Origin: Acidobacteriota bacterium
Lineage (GTDB): Bacteria; Acidobacteriota; Vicinamibacteria; Vicinamibacterales; UBA2999
Direction: 5' to 3'
Length of the DNA stretch: 64,000 nt
Assembly (NCBI GenBank): GCA_947482665.1
Contig: CANKJK010000002.1
Location: 1 to 64,000 of the forward strand
Positions 51,833-60,457 of this stretch are shown here, piece after piece. Below the pieces are notes generated by a model, which was given only the letters and a program-made list of their open reading frames with translations, had not been told where the DNA came from and ran no database searches. Positions within the stretch are counted from its first letter, which is position 1, and each line of letters starts with the position of its first letter. The translations under genes were made by a program, and so were the position numbers.

Positions 51833-52426
51833 TCAGGCCCGGACGGGACGGCGCGTGCCGCGCGCCCACCAGAGGCGAACGCCGAGCAGCACGGCCGTGG
51901 CGGCACCGAAGGCCAGCGGCTCACGAATATCGGATTTCACCAGCCACCAGAAGTGCAGCACGCCGGCCACCGGCACCGCGTAGGCGAGCCGATGGAGACG
52001 CTGCCAGCGTCGGCCCAGCCGGCGGATCCAGCCTGTGGTTGACGTGACCGCGAGCGGGATCAGCATCAGGAAGCCCGCCATCCCCACGGTGATGTAGGGC
52101 CGCTTCGCGACGTCCTTCCCCATCTCGACGACGTCGAAGAACTTGTCGAAGACAAACCATGTGGCGAAGTGCAGGACGACGTAGAAGAAGCCGAGGAGGC
52201 CCAGCAGCCGCCGGAACTTGATGAGCGCGTGCCAGCCGGTCAGTCGGCGCGCCGGCGTCACGGCCAGCGAGACGAGCAGGATCAGCAGCGCGTACCAGCC
52301 GGTCTGGTGGGTGATGTACTCGATGGGATTGGGGGTCAGATCCCCGCCGGTCAGGATCAGGAAGGCGAGGCGGGCGGCCGGCAGGAGCGCGACCACCCAG
52401 ACGATCGCTTTGACCCCGCGAATCAA
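51833..52426 (-). CDS. msrQ: MsrQ, heme-binding subunit of the MsrPQ system
   Basis: The 197-residue protein has about six membrane helices and is a FRD/ferric-reductase-like b-type heme protein: [12 protein letters not shown] near residue 40, [20 protein letters not shown] near 72-91 and [18 protein letters not shown] near 143-160, with His residues for heme. It passes electrons from a flavin reductase to MsrP in the periplasm. Its ATG overlaps the stop of msrP by 4 bases (52423-52426). It is convergent with the TetR gene, with about 110 bases between. Confidence 0.95.
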   Translation of the reverse strand: MIRGVKAIVWVVALLPAARLAFLILTGGDLTPNPIEYITHQTGWYALLILLVSLAVTPARRLTGWHALIKFRRLLGLLGFFYVVLHFATWFVFDKFFDVVEMGKDVAKRPYITVGMAGFLMLIPLAVTSTTGWIRRLGRRWQRLHRLAYAVPVAGVLHFWWLVKSDIREPLAFGAATAVLLGVRLWWARGTRRPVRA

Positions 52427-53379
52427 TAGAACTTCCGGAGGTCCATCCCGTTATAGAGGGAGGCCACCTGGTCCGCGTAGCCGTTGAACGGCAACGTCTT
52501 CCGGCGCAGGAATTCACCCAGACGCCGCTCCGTCGCCTGACTCCAGCGCGGGTGGTCGACCTGCGGGTTTACGTTCGAGTAGAAACCGTATTCACGCGGA
52601 TTGGTGATGTTCCACGTCGACGGCGGCTCCTTTTCGACGAGCTTGATCTTCACGATCGACTTCACGCCCTTGAATCCGTACTTCCACGGCACCACGAGCC
52701 GGATGGGCGCGCCGTTCTGGTTGGGGAGCTTCTCGCCGTAGAGCCCGACGGCCAGGATCGTCAACGGGTGCATCGCCTCATCCAGCCGCAGACCGTCCAC
52801 GTAGGGCAGCGGAATGCCAATCTCGCGCGGACCCATCATCGCTTTGTGGTCCCAGACCGTTTCGAACGAGACGTACTTGGCCTTGGGTGTCGGCTCGACC
52901 TGCTTCAGCACGTCCGCCAGCGAGATGCCGGCCCACGGCACGACGACCGACCACGCCTCGACGCAGCGCATGCGGTAGACCCGCTCTTCAAGCGGGGCCA
53001 TGCTGAACAGATCGTCGTAGCCCAGGACCTTCCGCTTGGCCACTTCCCCTTCGATGGTCAGCGTCCAGGGATTGGTCTGGAAGTTCTTTGAGTACTGCGC
53101 GGGGTCCGCCTTGTCCGTGCCGAACTCGTAATAGTTGTTGTAGGTGGTGATGTCCTTGTAGGGATTCACCTTCTCGCCTGTCGTGCTCAGCGGACTCGGC
53201 TTCACACCGGGCAGCTTCTGCCCCGTCTGCGCCAGCGCCTCCCCGTCCGGCAGGAGGAGGCCCGCCCCGGCGCCGGCGACCGCGCCAGTAGCCAGCTTGA
53301 TGAACTCCCGGCGGCGCACCCAGGTCGCGCGGGGCGTCACCTCGGAATACGGAATGTCATTCGGCGTGCGAATCAGCAT
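52423..53379 (-). CDS. msrP: MsrP, periplasmic methionine sulfoxide reductase
   Basis: The 318-residue molybdopterin enzyme begins with a Tat signal ([15 protein letters not shown] near 22). The sulfite-oxidase-like core includes [18 protein letters not shown] near 83-100, the Mo-cofactor Cys in [10 protein letters not shown] near 136, and [14 protein letters not shown] near 230. It repairs oxidised methionine in exported proteins and works with MsrQ. A CATAAT box about 45-50 bases before the ATG and a region of about 100 bases separate it from the LIC_10091-like gene. Confidence 0.96.
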   Translation of the reverse strand: MLIRTPNDIPYSEVTPRATWVRRREFIKLATGAVAGAGAGLLLPDGEALAQTGQKLPGVKPSPLSTTGEKVNPYKDITTYNNYYEFGTDKADPAQYSKNFQTNPWTLTIEGEVAKRKVLGYDDLFSMAPLEERVYRMRCVEAWSVVVPWAGISLADVLKQVEPTPKAKYVSFETVWDHKAMMGPREIGIPLPYVDGLRLDEAMHPLTILAVGLYGEKLPNQNGAPIRLVVPWKYGFKGVKSIVKIKLVEKEPPSTWNITNPREYGFYSNVNPQVDHPRWSQATERRLGEFLRRKTLPFNGYADQVASLYNGMDLRKFY

Positions 53380-53478
53380 GGTGTGTTCCTGTCAGTGTGG
53401 CCGCAGGCGCGGACGCTGCCGCCATTATGCCAAACAAGCCGTGGGCTCACCGGGTGGATGTGGGTGTGCCCCGAGCGC

Positions 53479-54582
53479 TCACCGCCCAGGGTTCAGAAGG
53501 TCGCCGTAGGACCGGACCGCTCCGGCCGCGCGTGCGCGAAGGAGACCCTCGACCGGGACCGCGACCGAGGTGCTCCCGTATCCGGCACGTACCGACCCGC
53601 CGGCCGTCTGGAAGATCGCGCGAAGCAGGACGGCCCCGGGGTGCCTCGGCAGGCGCGCCAGGTTGGCGGCGAAGCCATCGAACCGGTCTCCACCGAACAG
53701 GTAGTACTCAACATTCGAGACATAGACCGCGGAGACGCGTGCACCCTCCGCGTCGAGCCGGCGCGCCAGCGCCGCCAGCGTGGTCGCCCCGGCCAGGTCG
53801 CCGACGAGCGGAATGACGCGGTCGCGCCGCTGAAGGTCCCGGACCACGGCATACGTGCGCTCGGACGCCAGGAAGTGTGCGAACTGCCCCCCGGGATCGC
53901 GCTCCATCATCAGATCGCGGTAGGCCGGATAGAGGCGCTGCGGCGGCCGGCCAAAAGAATGGAACTTCAGATCGAGTCCGTCGTCGAGAAAGCTCCGGTG
54001 GAATCGACCGAGCGCCTCCCGATCCTCCGGAGACAGCGACACGCCGAAACCGGCGACGAGACCAGGCACCCGCGGATCTTCCCGGGCGACGCCCCCGCGG
54101 CGCGCTCCATCGATCCATGCGGCCAGTTCGGCCGGCCCGGCGTCGGCCAGCGCGGCCCGCCGCTCCGCTGGCACGGTGCAACCGACCAGCAGACAGAGGT
54201 AGTCCGCCCGCGTGTCCGCGAGTTCGAAGAGCGCCTTGAAGAGCAGATGCAGCAGCAGGTTGTCGCGCCGGATATCCAGCACGTACGCGGTCGAGGGCCG
54301 CAGGCGGGCGATGTAGGAGAAGTTCTGATCAGGCCCCACGCCGACATAGACGCCACCGGCGAGGCCATCGGCAGCGAGCGCGGCCATCGGTTCGGCGTAC
54401 GACCGCTCGTTGGAGATCAGGTTGTCCGTGTCGAAGTACCCGCCGTCCTCCGAGAGGGACGCAATGGTCGCGGCAAACTCCGCCCTCAACCCGCGCTGTG
54501 CGACGGCCGACGGTGCCACGAGGAATCCGGCGGCGATGAGTACCGCGAGACTGCACGCCGCCGCCCGACGCGTCCCGGTCAC
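53479..54582 (-). CDS. LIC_10091-family exported protein of unknown function
   Basis: The GTG at 54582 is preferred to a longer start because it overlaps the stop of the SpoIID gene by 4 bases (GTGA) and directly begins a signal peptide (about 1-27, ending AVAQ). The 367-residue protein has ISNERSYAEPM near residue 52, GVGPDQNFSYIARLRP near 72, DIRRDNLLLHLLFKALFELA near 92-111, ERTYAVVRDLQRRDRVIPLVG near 240 and YVSNVEYYLF near 285. These match a family named after Leptospira LIC_10091; no function is established. It is the third gene of a coupled trio with SET and SpoIID. Confidence 0.85.
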   Translation of the reverse strand: MTGTRRAAACSLAVLIAAGFLVAPSAVAQRGLRAEFAATIASLSEDGGYFDTDNLISNERSYAEPMAALAADGLAGGVYVGVGPDQNFSYIARLRPSTAYVLDIRRDNLLLHLLFKALFELADTRADYLCLLVGCTVPAERRAALADAGPAELAAWIDGARRGGVAREDPRVPGLVAGFGVSLSPEDREALGRFHRSFLDDGLDLKFHSFGRPPQRLYPAYRDLMMERDPGGQFAHFLASERTYAVVRDLQRRDRVIPLVGDLAGATTLAALARRLDAEGARVSAVYVSNVEYYLFGGDRFDGFAANLARLPRHPGAVLLRAIFQTAGGSVRAGYGSTSVAVPVEGLLRARAAGAVRSYGDLLNPGR

Positions 54583-56129
54583 CGCACGGACCGCCAGTCC
54601 GGCACCCGCGTCCGCGCGCGGGCGAAGCACGCTTCCGCACGCCGCTCGGCGTCACGCTGGGCGGCCGCCGAGACAGCCAGCTGCAACTCGTCATCCGCCG
54701 GGCAGACCAGCTTGTCATCCCGGGAGCCGGCCGGCGGCGCTCCCGCGGCAAGGCGTGCGTAGAACCGTGCCGCGCCCACCCGCACCCACGCGGGCCGCCC
54801 GGTCAACGGACCGGACACCAGGACGGCCGCGATCGCGTCACGCATGGCGAACTCCAGGCCGTCACGCTGGGCCAGGAGGGCGGGCGGCTGGAGGTCGACA
54901 CCGGTGCCCGTCACGCGATGGTCGACCCACCACGGCCGGCCCGTCGCCCTGCGGAACGCGTCGACCGTACCGTGCACCGTGATGGTCAGCGGTGCGACGG
55001 CGACGCCCAGTGACGACGAGAGTGCAGCATAGGCCGATGCCGCGAGCTGCTCGAGGGCTCGTCGATCCCCTGTCACCTCGTCGGCCATGCGGACCTCGAC
55101 GGGACTGTCACGGACGGCGATCTCGTCCCGTGCGGTGACCACTGACGCCGGAGGCGGCACCGGCGTGCCCTTCAGCGCGACCAGTGGCACCTCCGGCCCG
55201 CCCGAGAAGGTCTGTAACTGCAGGCCCGGGTAATAAAGCTCAAGAATCTGCGCGGCGGACTGCCCCCGCGCGGCGAGCCGCCCGGCGCCGATGACACACA
55301 TCCCCACGCCATGCCCGTACCCACGACCCGTGAACTCATACCCGGCGTCGGTCTTCCGCACGGAAAAGGCGGTGCTGCGGAGCACCGCTGGTCCAATGGC
55401 GGCGCGGAAATCCTCGCCGGACATATCCGGTGGTCTGAGGCCGTTCACCCGCAGCCGCGAGACACGACCCGAAGCGGTGCGCTGCTCGACACTGAGGGAA
55501 CGGATGCCCTCACCCGCAAGGCCGACCTTCCCCAGTGCCGTGAGCAGGGCCTGATTCGTGAGCGCGAGCGTCCAGGGAGGATCGTCCTCGTGCATGTGGT
55601 CCTCGACAGGGCGGAGATAGGGATACTCCGGCATGCCGCGCCACACCGTCGACGCCGCCTCGGTGCTGCCGCCGCAGGAGGCCGAATAGAACAACTCGGC
55701 CGGCCGGCCCTGGTGCATCAGCGCCTGGCCCACGGTCGCAAACGCGGCACGCCGGGAGGCCGGCGACGCCGTCCGCATCACCTGGCAATGCGTCGTGTCA
55801 CACAGGTCGTACCCGTCACGCTGATGCCGATTCAGATTCGCGGAGGCATAGGTCCTGATGGCGATGGCCAGGGCCTGATAGGCCGCCTCCGCCGCGCGCG
55901 GCTCGCCCTCGCCAGCCAACACACGCGCCACGTAGAGTTCGAGCGGCACAGTGATGACGCGCCGATCAGGCCCGGTGCCCACGCGCACCGTTCGGCCCGC
56001 ACTCGCGGCCTCCAGGTCGGCATCCGCCGGATCGGCACCCTGCCTCCCGGCCAGGGGCAGGACACACCAGGCGAGCAGGGCCACCACGCCGGCTGTGACG
56101 ACCAGCGACGTGGGGGTCCTGCGACTCAC
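54579..56129 (-). CDS. SpoIID/LytB-domain exported protein
   Basis: The GTG at 56129 overlaps the stop of the SET gene (GTGA) and starts a single hydrophobic anchor (about 8-28). The 516-residue protein has a SpoIID/LytB domain (about 60-330): VPLELYVARVLAGEGEP near 60, EAAYQALAIAIRTYA near 80, FYSASCGGSTEAA near 148, and GRGYGHGVGMC near 285. SpoIID is a lytic transglycosylase acting on peptidoglycan; LytB modulates a lytic enzyme. The rest (about 345-516) is unassigned and Ala-rich. Functional coupling with the LIC_10091-like protein is implied by the overlap. Confidence 0.88.
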   Translation of the reverse strand: MSRRTPTSLVVTAGVVALLAWCVLPLAGRQGADPADADLEAASAGRTVRVGTGPDRRVITVPLELYVARVLAGEGEPRAAEAAYQALAIAIRTYASANLNRHQRDGYDLCDTTHCQVMRTASPASRRAAFATVGQALMHQGRPAELFYSASCGGSTEAASTVWRGMPEYPYLRPVEDHMHEDDPPWTLALTNQALLTALGKVGLAGEGIRSLSVEQRTASGRVSRLRVNGLRPPDMSGEDFRAAIGPAVLRSTAFSVRKTDAGYEFTGRGYGHGVGMCVIGAGRLAARGQSAAQILELYYPGLQLQTFSGGPEVPLVALKGTPVPPPASVVTARDEIAVRDSPVEVRMADEVTGDRRALEQLAASAYAALSSSLGVAVAPLTITVHGTVDAFRRATGRPWWVDHRVTGTGVDLQPPALLAQRDGLEFAMRDAIAAVLVSGPLTGRPAWVRVGAARFYARLAAGAPPAGSRDDKLVCPADDELQLAVSAAAQRDAERRAEACFARARTRVPDWRSVR

Positions 56130-56542
56130 AGCTTCCGCGTGCAGCCGGGCCGGCACTTGCACTGAATGATCTGGTCGCCGTCCGTGTAGTAGTCGTAGCT
56201 CAGCTCTTCGCCGGCCTTGATGTTCTTCGCCGCGCGGATCCAGACTTCCCGGCCGATCACCTGGCTGTAGCAGTTCGGCTTGCAGGCGTGGTTGATGAAC
56301 CGGGCATCGTTGCCGCCCACATTGCCGTCTCGGACCCACCGGCGGTTCACCGTGAAGCACCAGATGCAGCCCTTCTTCAGGTACCGGGTCTCGCGCTTGT
56401 AGCTTTCCTTGTGGTCGATCAGCTCACCGGCGTAATCGATGATCCGGCGGTTCTTGTTGATGTCTTCTTTGGCGAAGACGCCAAATCCATGCACTTTTGA
56501 CTTGCGGCGGACAATCCGGGGGAGGGCAACAGGACGGCTCAT
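56126..56542 (-). CDS. SET-domain protein-lysine methyltransferase-like protein
   Basis: The 138-residue protein is almost only a SET domain: HGFGVFAKEDINKN near residue 18, the pseudoknot elements RFINHACKPNC near 81 and GEELSYDYYTDGD near 112, and a short C-terminal post-SET-like cysteine segment (CKCRPGC near 128). With NHxCxPNC and EELxYDY it should bind S-adenosylmethionine and methylate Lys. It has no export signal. It heads a trio with SpoIID and LIC_10091 genes through 4-base overlaps on both junctions. The target protein is unknown. Confidence 0.9.
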   Translation of the reverse strand: MSRPVALPRIVRRKSKVHGFGVFAKEDINKNRRIIDYAGELIDHKESYKRETRYLKKGCIWCFTVNRRWVRDGNVGGNDARFINHACKPNCYSQVIGREVWIRAAKNIKAGEELSYDYYTDGDQIIQCKCRPGCTRKL

Positions 56543-56604
56543 GTAGTCAACAGGATAGCAAAGAGACGGCCTTGCTATCCGCGAGCCCCCCCCGATAATG
56601 AGTC

Positions 56605-57642
56605 ATGCCCGAGAGCGGAATCAGCATCGGTCATCTGTTGCAAGCCTGGGGGCGGATCCTCGCGGGCCGCCAGCCGAACCTCTCGGTCGAGCTCACGAAG
56701 GAGTGCCCCCTCACCTGCCCGGGCTGCTACGCCTACGGCGACGAGCACCTCGGAGGCGACATCACGCTCCGCGGCCTCTCGGACTTCAAGGGCGACGAGC
56801 TGGTCGATCGCTTCAAGGCGCTGGTCGATGCCCAGAACCCGCTGCACCTGTCCATCATCGGCGGCGAACCCCTGGTTCGTTTCCGCGAGCTGGACCGGAT
56901 CCTGCCCTGGCTCTCCGAACGCGGCGTGCACACGCAGCTGGTGACCAGCGCTGTGCGGCCAATCCCCGCGCACTGGGCCGGGCTGGACCGCCTGCAGATC
57001 GTCGTGTCCATTGACGGTCTGCAGCCCGAGCATGACGAGCGCCGGAAGCCGGCCACCTACGAACGCATCCTCAAGCACATCGAGGGGCACGCCATCACCG
57101 TGCACTGCACCGTGACGCGGCAGCAGTCGCGCCGCGACGGTTACCTCGAGGAGTTCCTGCGAGTCTGGGACGCCAACGCCGCCACCCGGCTCATCTGGTT
57201 CAGCCTCTACACGCCGCAGAAGGGCGAAATCTCCATGGAGCGCCTGACGAAGGAGGACCGGGCACGGGTCATCGCGGACCTGCGCGTCCTGCGGACCAGT
57301 TACCCGAAGCTGCAGGTGCTCGACGGCATGCTGAATGTGTATGCGGCGCCCCCGGCTTCGCCGCAGGAGTGCGTGTTCGCACGGACCACGCACTGCGTCT
57401 CCTCGGACTTCACCACAACGGTTACCCCGTGCCAGTTCGGCGGCAACCCCGACTGCCTGAACTGCGGCTGCATCGCCTCCGCCGGTCTGGAAGCCATCGG
57501 CCGGCATCGGATCAAGGGTGTGATTCCGATCGGTCAGGTCTTCTCCGGATCTCTGGCCGTCGGCCGGGTAGTGGCTCGGCTCGCCGGCCGCGGCACCGAT
57601 GCGACTGGCGTCGGGCCGCGCACCTCATCCACGCCCGCCTGA
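56605..57642 (+). CDS. Radical SAM protein with SPASM-like cysteine-rich tail
   Basis: The 345-residue protein has the radical SAM cluster motif CPLTCPGC (C-x3-C-x2-C) near residue 34, the GGE motif (IIGGEPLVR) near 84 and SIDGLQPEHDER near 134. The C-terminal region contains several Cys (CVFARTTHC, CQFGGNPDCLNCGC, near 260-290), like an extra Fe-S site of SPASM/twitch proteins. Such enzymes modify peptides or proteins, but no precursor peptide was found close by. A signal peptide is absent. It lies 62 bases from the divergent SET gene. Confidence 0.85.
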   Translation: MPESGISIGHLLQAWGRILAGRQPNLSVELTKECPLTCPGCYAYGDEHLGGDITLRGLSDFKGDELVDRFKALVDAQNPLHLSIIGGEPLVRFRELDRILPWLSERGVHTQLVTSAVRPIPAHWAGLDRLQIVVSIDGLQPEHDERRKPATYERILKHIEGHAITVHCTVTRQQSRRDGYLEEFLRVWDANAATRLIWFSLYTPQKGEISMERLTKEDRARVIADLRVLRTSYPKLQVLDGMLNVYAAPPASPQECVFARTTHCVSSDFTTTVTPCQFGGNPDCLNCGCIASAGLEAIGRHRIKGVIPIGQVFSGSLAVGRVVARLAGRGTDATGVGPRTSSTPA

Positions 57643-57660
57643 GATCGCGCGCAGTTCTGG

Positions 57661-57666
57661 TATTCT
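57661..57666 (+). promoter_or_regulatory. Candidate -10 box for the cytochrome c gene
   Basis: TATTCT is 7 bases before the ATG at 57674, which again would give a leaderless mRNA. The -35 region (57638-57643) is poor, so the gene may instead be read from the radical SAM gene. Confidence 0.35.
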
Positions 57667-57673
57667 TCCGCCC

Positions 57674-58093
57674 ATGAAACGGGTGATGGTGGCCGTGGCA
57701 TGTACCGCGGCTTTAGTGGCAGGCCTCTCGGCACAGAGCAAGAAGAACGTCTGGAGCGGTGTCTACACAAACGCGCAGGCGGACCGGGGCCAGGATCTCT
57801 ACAAGTCCAAGTGCACGATGTGCCATGGACCGACGCTGAATGGCGCCATCGACGGCGGCCCTCCGCTGGTCGGCGCAGGCTTCATGCTGCGCTGGGAGGG
57901 GATGTCTCTGAACGACATGGTCGATCAGATCGCGGAGATGATGCCGGCCGAGAATCCCAACACGTTGAAGCGGCAGGAATATGTGGACCTCCTCACGTAT
58001 TTGTTCCGCGCCAACAAGATCCCCGCGGGCACGACGGAACTCGGCGCAAACGCCGCCGCCCTCGACGCGGTCGAATTCCACACCAAGCCCTAG
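57674..58093 (+). CDS. Small exported cytochrome c
   Basis: The 139-residue protein has a signal peptide (about 1-20) and one heme-binding CTMCH motif near residue 47, with a distal Met-type ligand candidate in EMMPAENPNTLK (near 97). It resembles class I c-type cytochromes, e.g. electron carriers next to PQQ dehydrogenases. It starts 32 bases after the radical SAM gene. Its oxidase or donor partner is not encoded beside it, although the DUF1552 protein that follows convergently is an exported protein too. Confidence 0.88.
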   Translation: MKRVMVAVACTAALVAGLSAQSKKNVWSGVYTNAQADRGQDLYKSKCTMCHGPTLNGAIDGGPPLVGAGFMLRWEGMSLNDMVDQIAEMMPAENPNTLKRQEYVDLLTYLFRANKIPAGTTELGANAAALDAVEFHTKP

Positions 58094-58100
58094 CCGCGCG

Positions 58101-59432
58101 CTAGATACCGGCCAGGACGCCCGTGCTGTCGCCCAGGCGACCGGCAGGGGCGTCTCCCTTGGCCAGCAGCGCGAGGAGCAAATTCGCCATCGGCTCCTCG
58201 GCCGCTGGACGGAACCGCACATGCCGGTTGCCGTCGAGCGCGCCATTCCCGCCGCCCATGACCACCAGCGGCAAGTCCTGCGTGCTATGCCGGTCGGAGT
58301 CGCTCAGCCCGGCGCCATAGAGAAACACCGCCCGATCGAGCAAGGTTGCGTCGCCATCCGGCGTCGCGCGCAGCCGTTCGCAGAACCGCGCAAAGAGCGA
58401 CACGTGATGGTGATTGACCGCGGCCAAACGACGCAGCCGCTCCGGGTCGCCCGCATGGTGCGACACCTCGTGATGCGCCACACGGTCCGGGCCTTCGCCA
58501 AAGAGCCGGTCGCTGCCCTCGTGCGCAAACATGAACGTGGCCACGCGGGTCAGGTCCGCGCGGTAGGCCAGGTACAGCAGATCCAGCAACTGCGCCGTGT
58601 GGTCATCCGGGTCCTCGGCCGGCGCCGGCGCGGGACCGGTGGCATCCGAGCGCGCGGCCTCACGCCGCCGGGCCGCCGGCGAGAGACCCTGCTCCACACC
58701 GCGTAGCGCCGTCAGATAGTCATCAAGCGAGGCGCGGTCCTTCGCCCCGAGCTTCTTCTCCAGACTGCGCACCCGCCCGAGCAGGCCGTCGAGAAGACTC
58801 CGGTCGCCTCCGGGGCCGGACACATCAACGGCAGGGTCCATTCCGAACAACTGCTCAAACACCTCCCGTGGGTCTGACGCCATCGGCTGAGGATCGTCAG
58901 GGCCACGCCACGAGATGGTGCGACTGGCTGCGTTGGGCGTCCGCCGCTGGAACTCACGAGGGTCAGCCGCATCAGCCGCGAGCGCGAGAGAGGCCACAGG
59001 CGTCTCGCGGCCCAGCGCCTTCGCGGCCACCTGGTCGGCCGTGACCGCACCCTGGAGAAAACCGCCCTCCGTCGTCATCAGCGGCATACCAGAGAGCCAC
59101 GCCGCGGCCGCGCGCGCGTGAGGACCGATGCCATCGGTGCGCTGCGCCGCCGACTGTGCCAGCCCCGACACGATGGTGAGGCGATCGCGGAGCGGCTCAA
59201 GCGGGGCCAGCGTCGGCGAGAGCACCGAGCACGGTCCGTCACCTGCAACCCGCCAGGCCGACATGGCCATGCCGTTGGGGACGTAAAAGAAGCCCAGCCG
59301 GACTGGGCCGGTCGCGGGTGCGGCGGCGAGGGCCGGCGCCATGGCATCCAGCCAGGGCAGCGCAATCGCGACCCCGGCCCCCCTCAAGAATGCCCGCCTC
59401 GGTACTGCCCGCTTCGTGATGATGCCGGCCAT
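58101..59432 (-). CDS. Orphan DUF1552 domain-containing exported protein
   Basis: The 443-residue protein is a diverged paralogue of 38583-39932. It begins with a Tat-like motif (PRRAFLRGAGVAIALPWLD near 11) and shares YVPNGMAMSAW near 42, GPHARAAAAWLSG near 95, the His-rich HHEVSHHAGDPERLRR near 315 and LYGAGLSDSDRHSTQDLPLV near 370. No DUF1592 cytochrome precedes it; the gene upstream is a small unknown secreted protein instead. It is convergent with the cytochrome c gene (7-base gap). The ATG at 59432 fits the signal. Confidence 0.88.
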   Translation of the reverse strand: MAGIITKRAVPRRAFLRGAGVAIALPWLDAMAPALAAAPATGPVRLGFFYVPNGMAMSAWRVAGDGPCSVLSPTLAPLEPLRDRLTIVSGLAQSAAQRTDGIGPHARAAAAWLSGMPLMTTEGGFLQGAVTADQVAAKALGRETPVASLALAADAADPREFQRRTPNAASRTISWRGPDDPQPMASDPREVFEQLFGMDPAVDVSGPGGDRSLLDGLLGRVRSLEKKLGAKDRASLDDYLTALRGVEQGLSPAARRREAARSDATGPAPAPAEDPDDHTAQLLDLLYLAYRADLTRVATFMFAHEGSDRLFGEGPDRVAHHEVSHHAGDPERLRRLAAVNHHHVSLFARFCERLRATPDGDATLLDRAVFLYGAGLSDSDRHSTQDLPLVVMGGGNGALDGNRHVRFRPAAEEPMANLLLALLAKGDAPAGRLGDSTGVLAGI

Positions 59433-59529
59433 CGGTCCCCCTGGGCATCGGAGATGCCCTGGAGGTAATCGGCCCGGGGCGCGGGCTCGTGAATCGCTCG
59501 GCCCGCTCCCTGGGCCAGTCTGCGAGCCG

Positions 59530-60414
59530 TCAGCGGGTCGCGGGCACGTCGTAGGTCGCCGACGTGGCCACACCGAAGCGCCGATAGCCGGAGTACTCGG
59601 TCACGGTATTGCGCCGCAGATGCTTGAGCAGCAGCACGCGGGCACTGGCCACAACCGCGGCACGGGCCGGCAACCACACGCCATCGTCCATGCGCCGTCG
59701 CTCGAAGGAGACCGTCGAGCCCTCGTGGAGGCGCGCCAGCACGCCGAGGCCCAGAGACAACGTGTCGATCGCTTCCATATCGAGTCGGGCGAGTTCGTAA
59801 TCGGACTCGCTGATCCATGCCTTCCCGCGGAAGTGCTTCGCCCAGCCGCCCTGGCGGGTCTCGGTCTTCACATCGCGTCGGGGTTCAATCGTCAGGGCAA
59901 TCGTCTCCACGCCGCCCACTCGTTCACGGCCGGTCATGGTGAACACGAACACCCGGAAGGCATCGTCGATGATGGCCGACTGTTCCTGCTTGTGCTTCTC
60001 ATGGTCTCGCCGCTCGTCATCGAGCTCCGCCTTCGTCATCCGGGCGCGCTTCTTGAGGTAGGCCTCGGCCTCCTCCTGTCGCTCGCGGTCATGCTTGGCG
60101 AGCTCCGCGGCCGGCACCATGTGGCCGTCTTCCGAGAGGCGGCGCTCCCAGCGCGGCTTGCCAGGCAGACCCGGGTAGCTCTCGGTGACGGTGACATGCT
60201 CTTCGCGCGTCCGGCCATGGCCGTCCACGATCAGGCGGCGCTCGGTTTCCGTGTAGATGTAGTCGCGCTGGCGAGCGTCGTCGATCTGGAGGCGCGCCCG
60301 CACCTCGCGGCGGAGCACAGTGGGGTCGGGCAACGGTCGTGGAGCCTGCGCGTGAGGCGCCGCGGCGAGGGCCACGAGAGCAAGCACGAGACCGGGAACC
60401 ACCACTCGGCGCAC
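59530..60414 (-). CDS. Secreted protein of unknown function
   Basis: The 294-residue protein has a signal peptide (about 1-22), a charged helical region (KHDRERQEEAEAYLKKRARM near 105-124, in a Lys/Glu-rich segment), and a C-terminal beta-rich half (FRGKAWISESDYELARLDM near 195). The beta part recalls LolA-like outer-membrane proteins. It is probably periplasmic. It lies 43 bases from dnaE2 in the same direction and 97 bases before the DUF1552 gene. No domain was identified with confidence. Confidence 0.8.
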   Translation of the reverse strand: MRRVVVPGLVLALVALAAAPHAQAPRPLPDPTVLRREVRARLQIDDARQRDYIYTETERRLIVDGHGRTREEHVTVTESYPGLPGKPRWERRLSEDGHMVPAAELAKHDRERQEEAEAYLKKRARMTKAELDDERRDHEKHKQEQSAIIDDAFRVFVFTMTGRERVGGVETIALTIEPRRDVKTETRQGGWAKHFRGKAWISESDYELARLDMEAIDTLSLGLGVLARLHEGSTVSFERRRMDDGVWLPARAAVVASARVLLLKHLRRNTVTEYSGYRRFGVATSATYDVPATR

Positions 60415-60457
60415 GGCTACAGCATAGACGCCGCCCCGGGCCGCGTGGCCGGACCGG

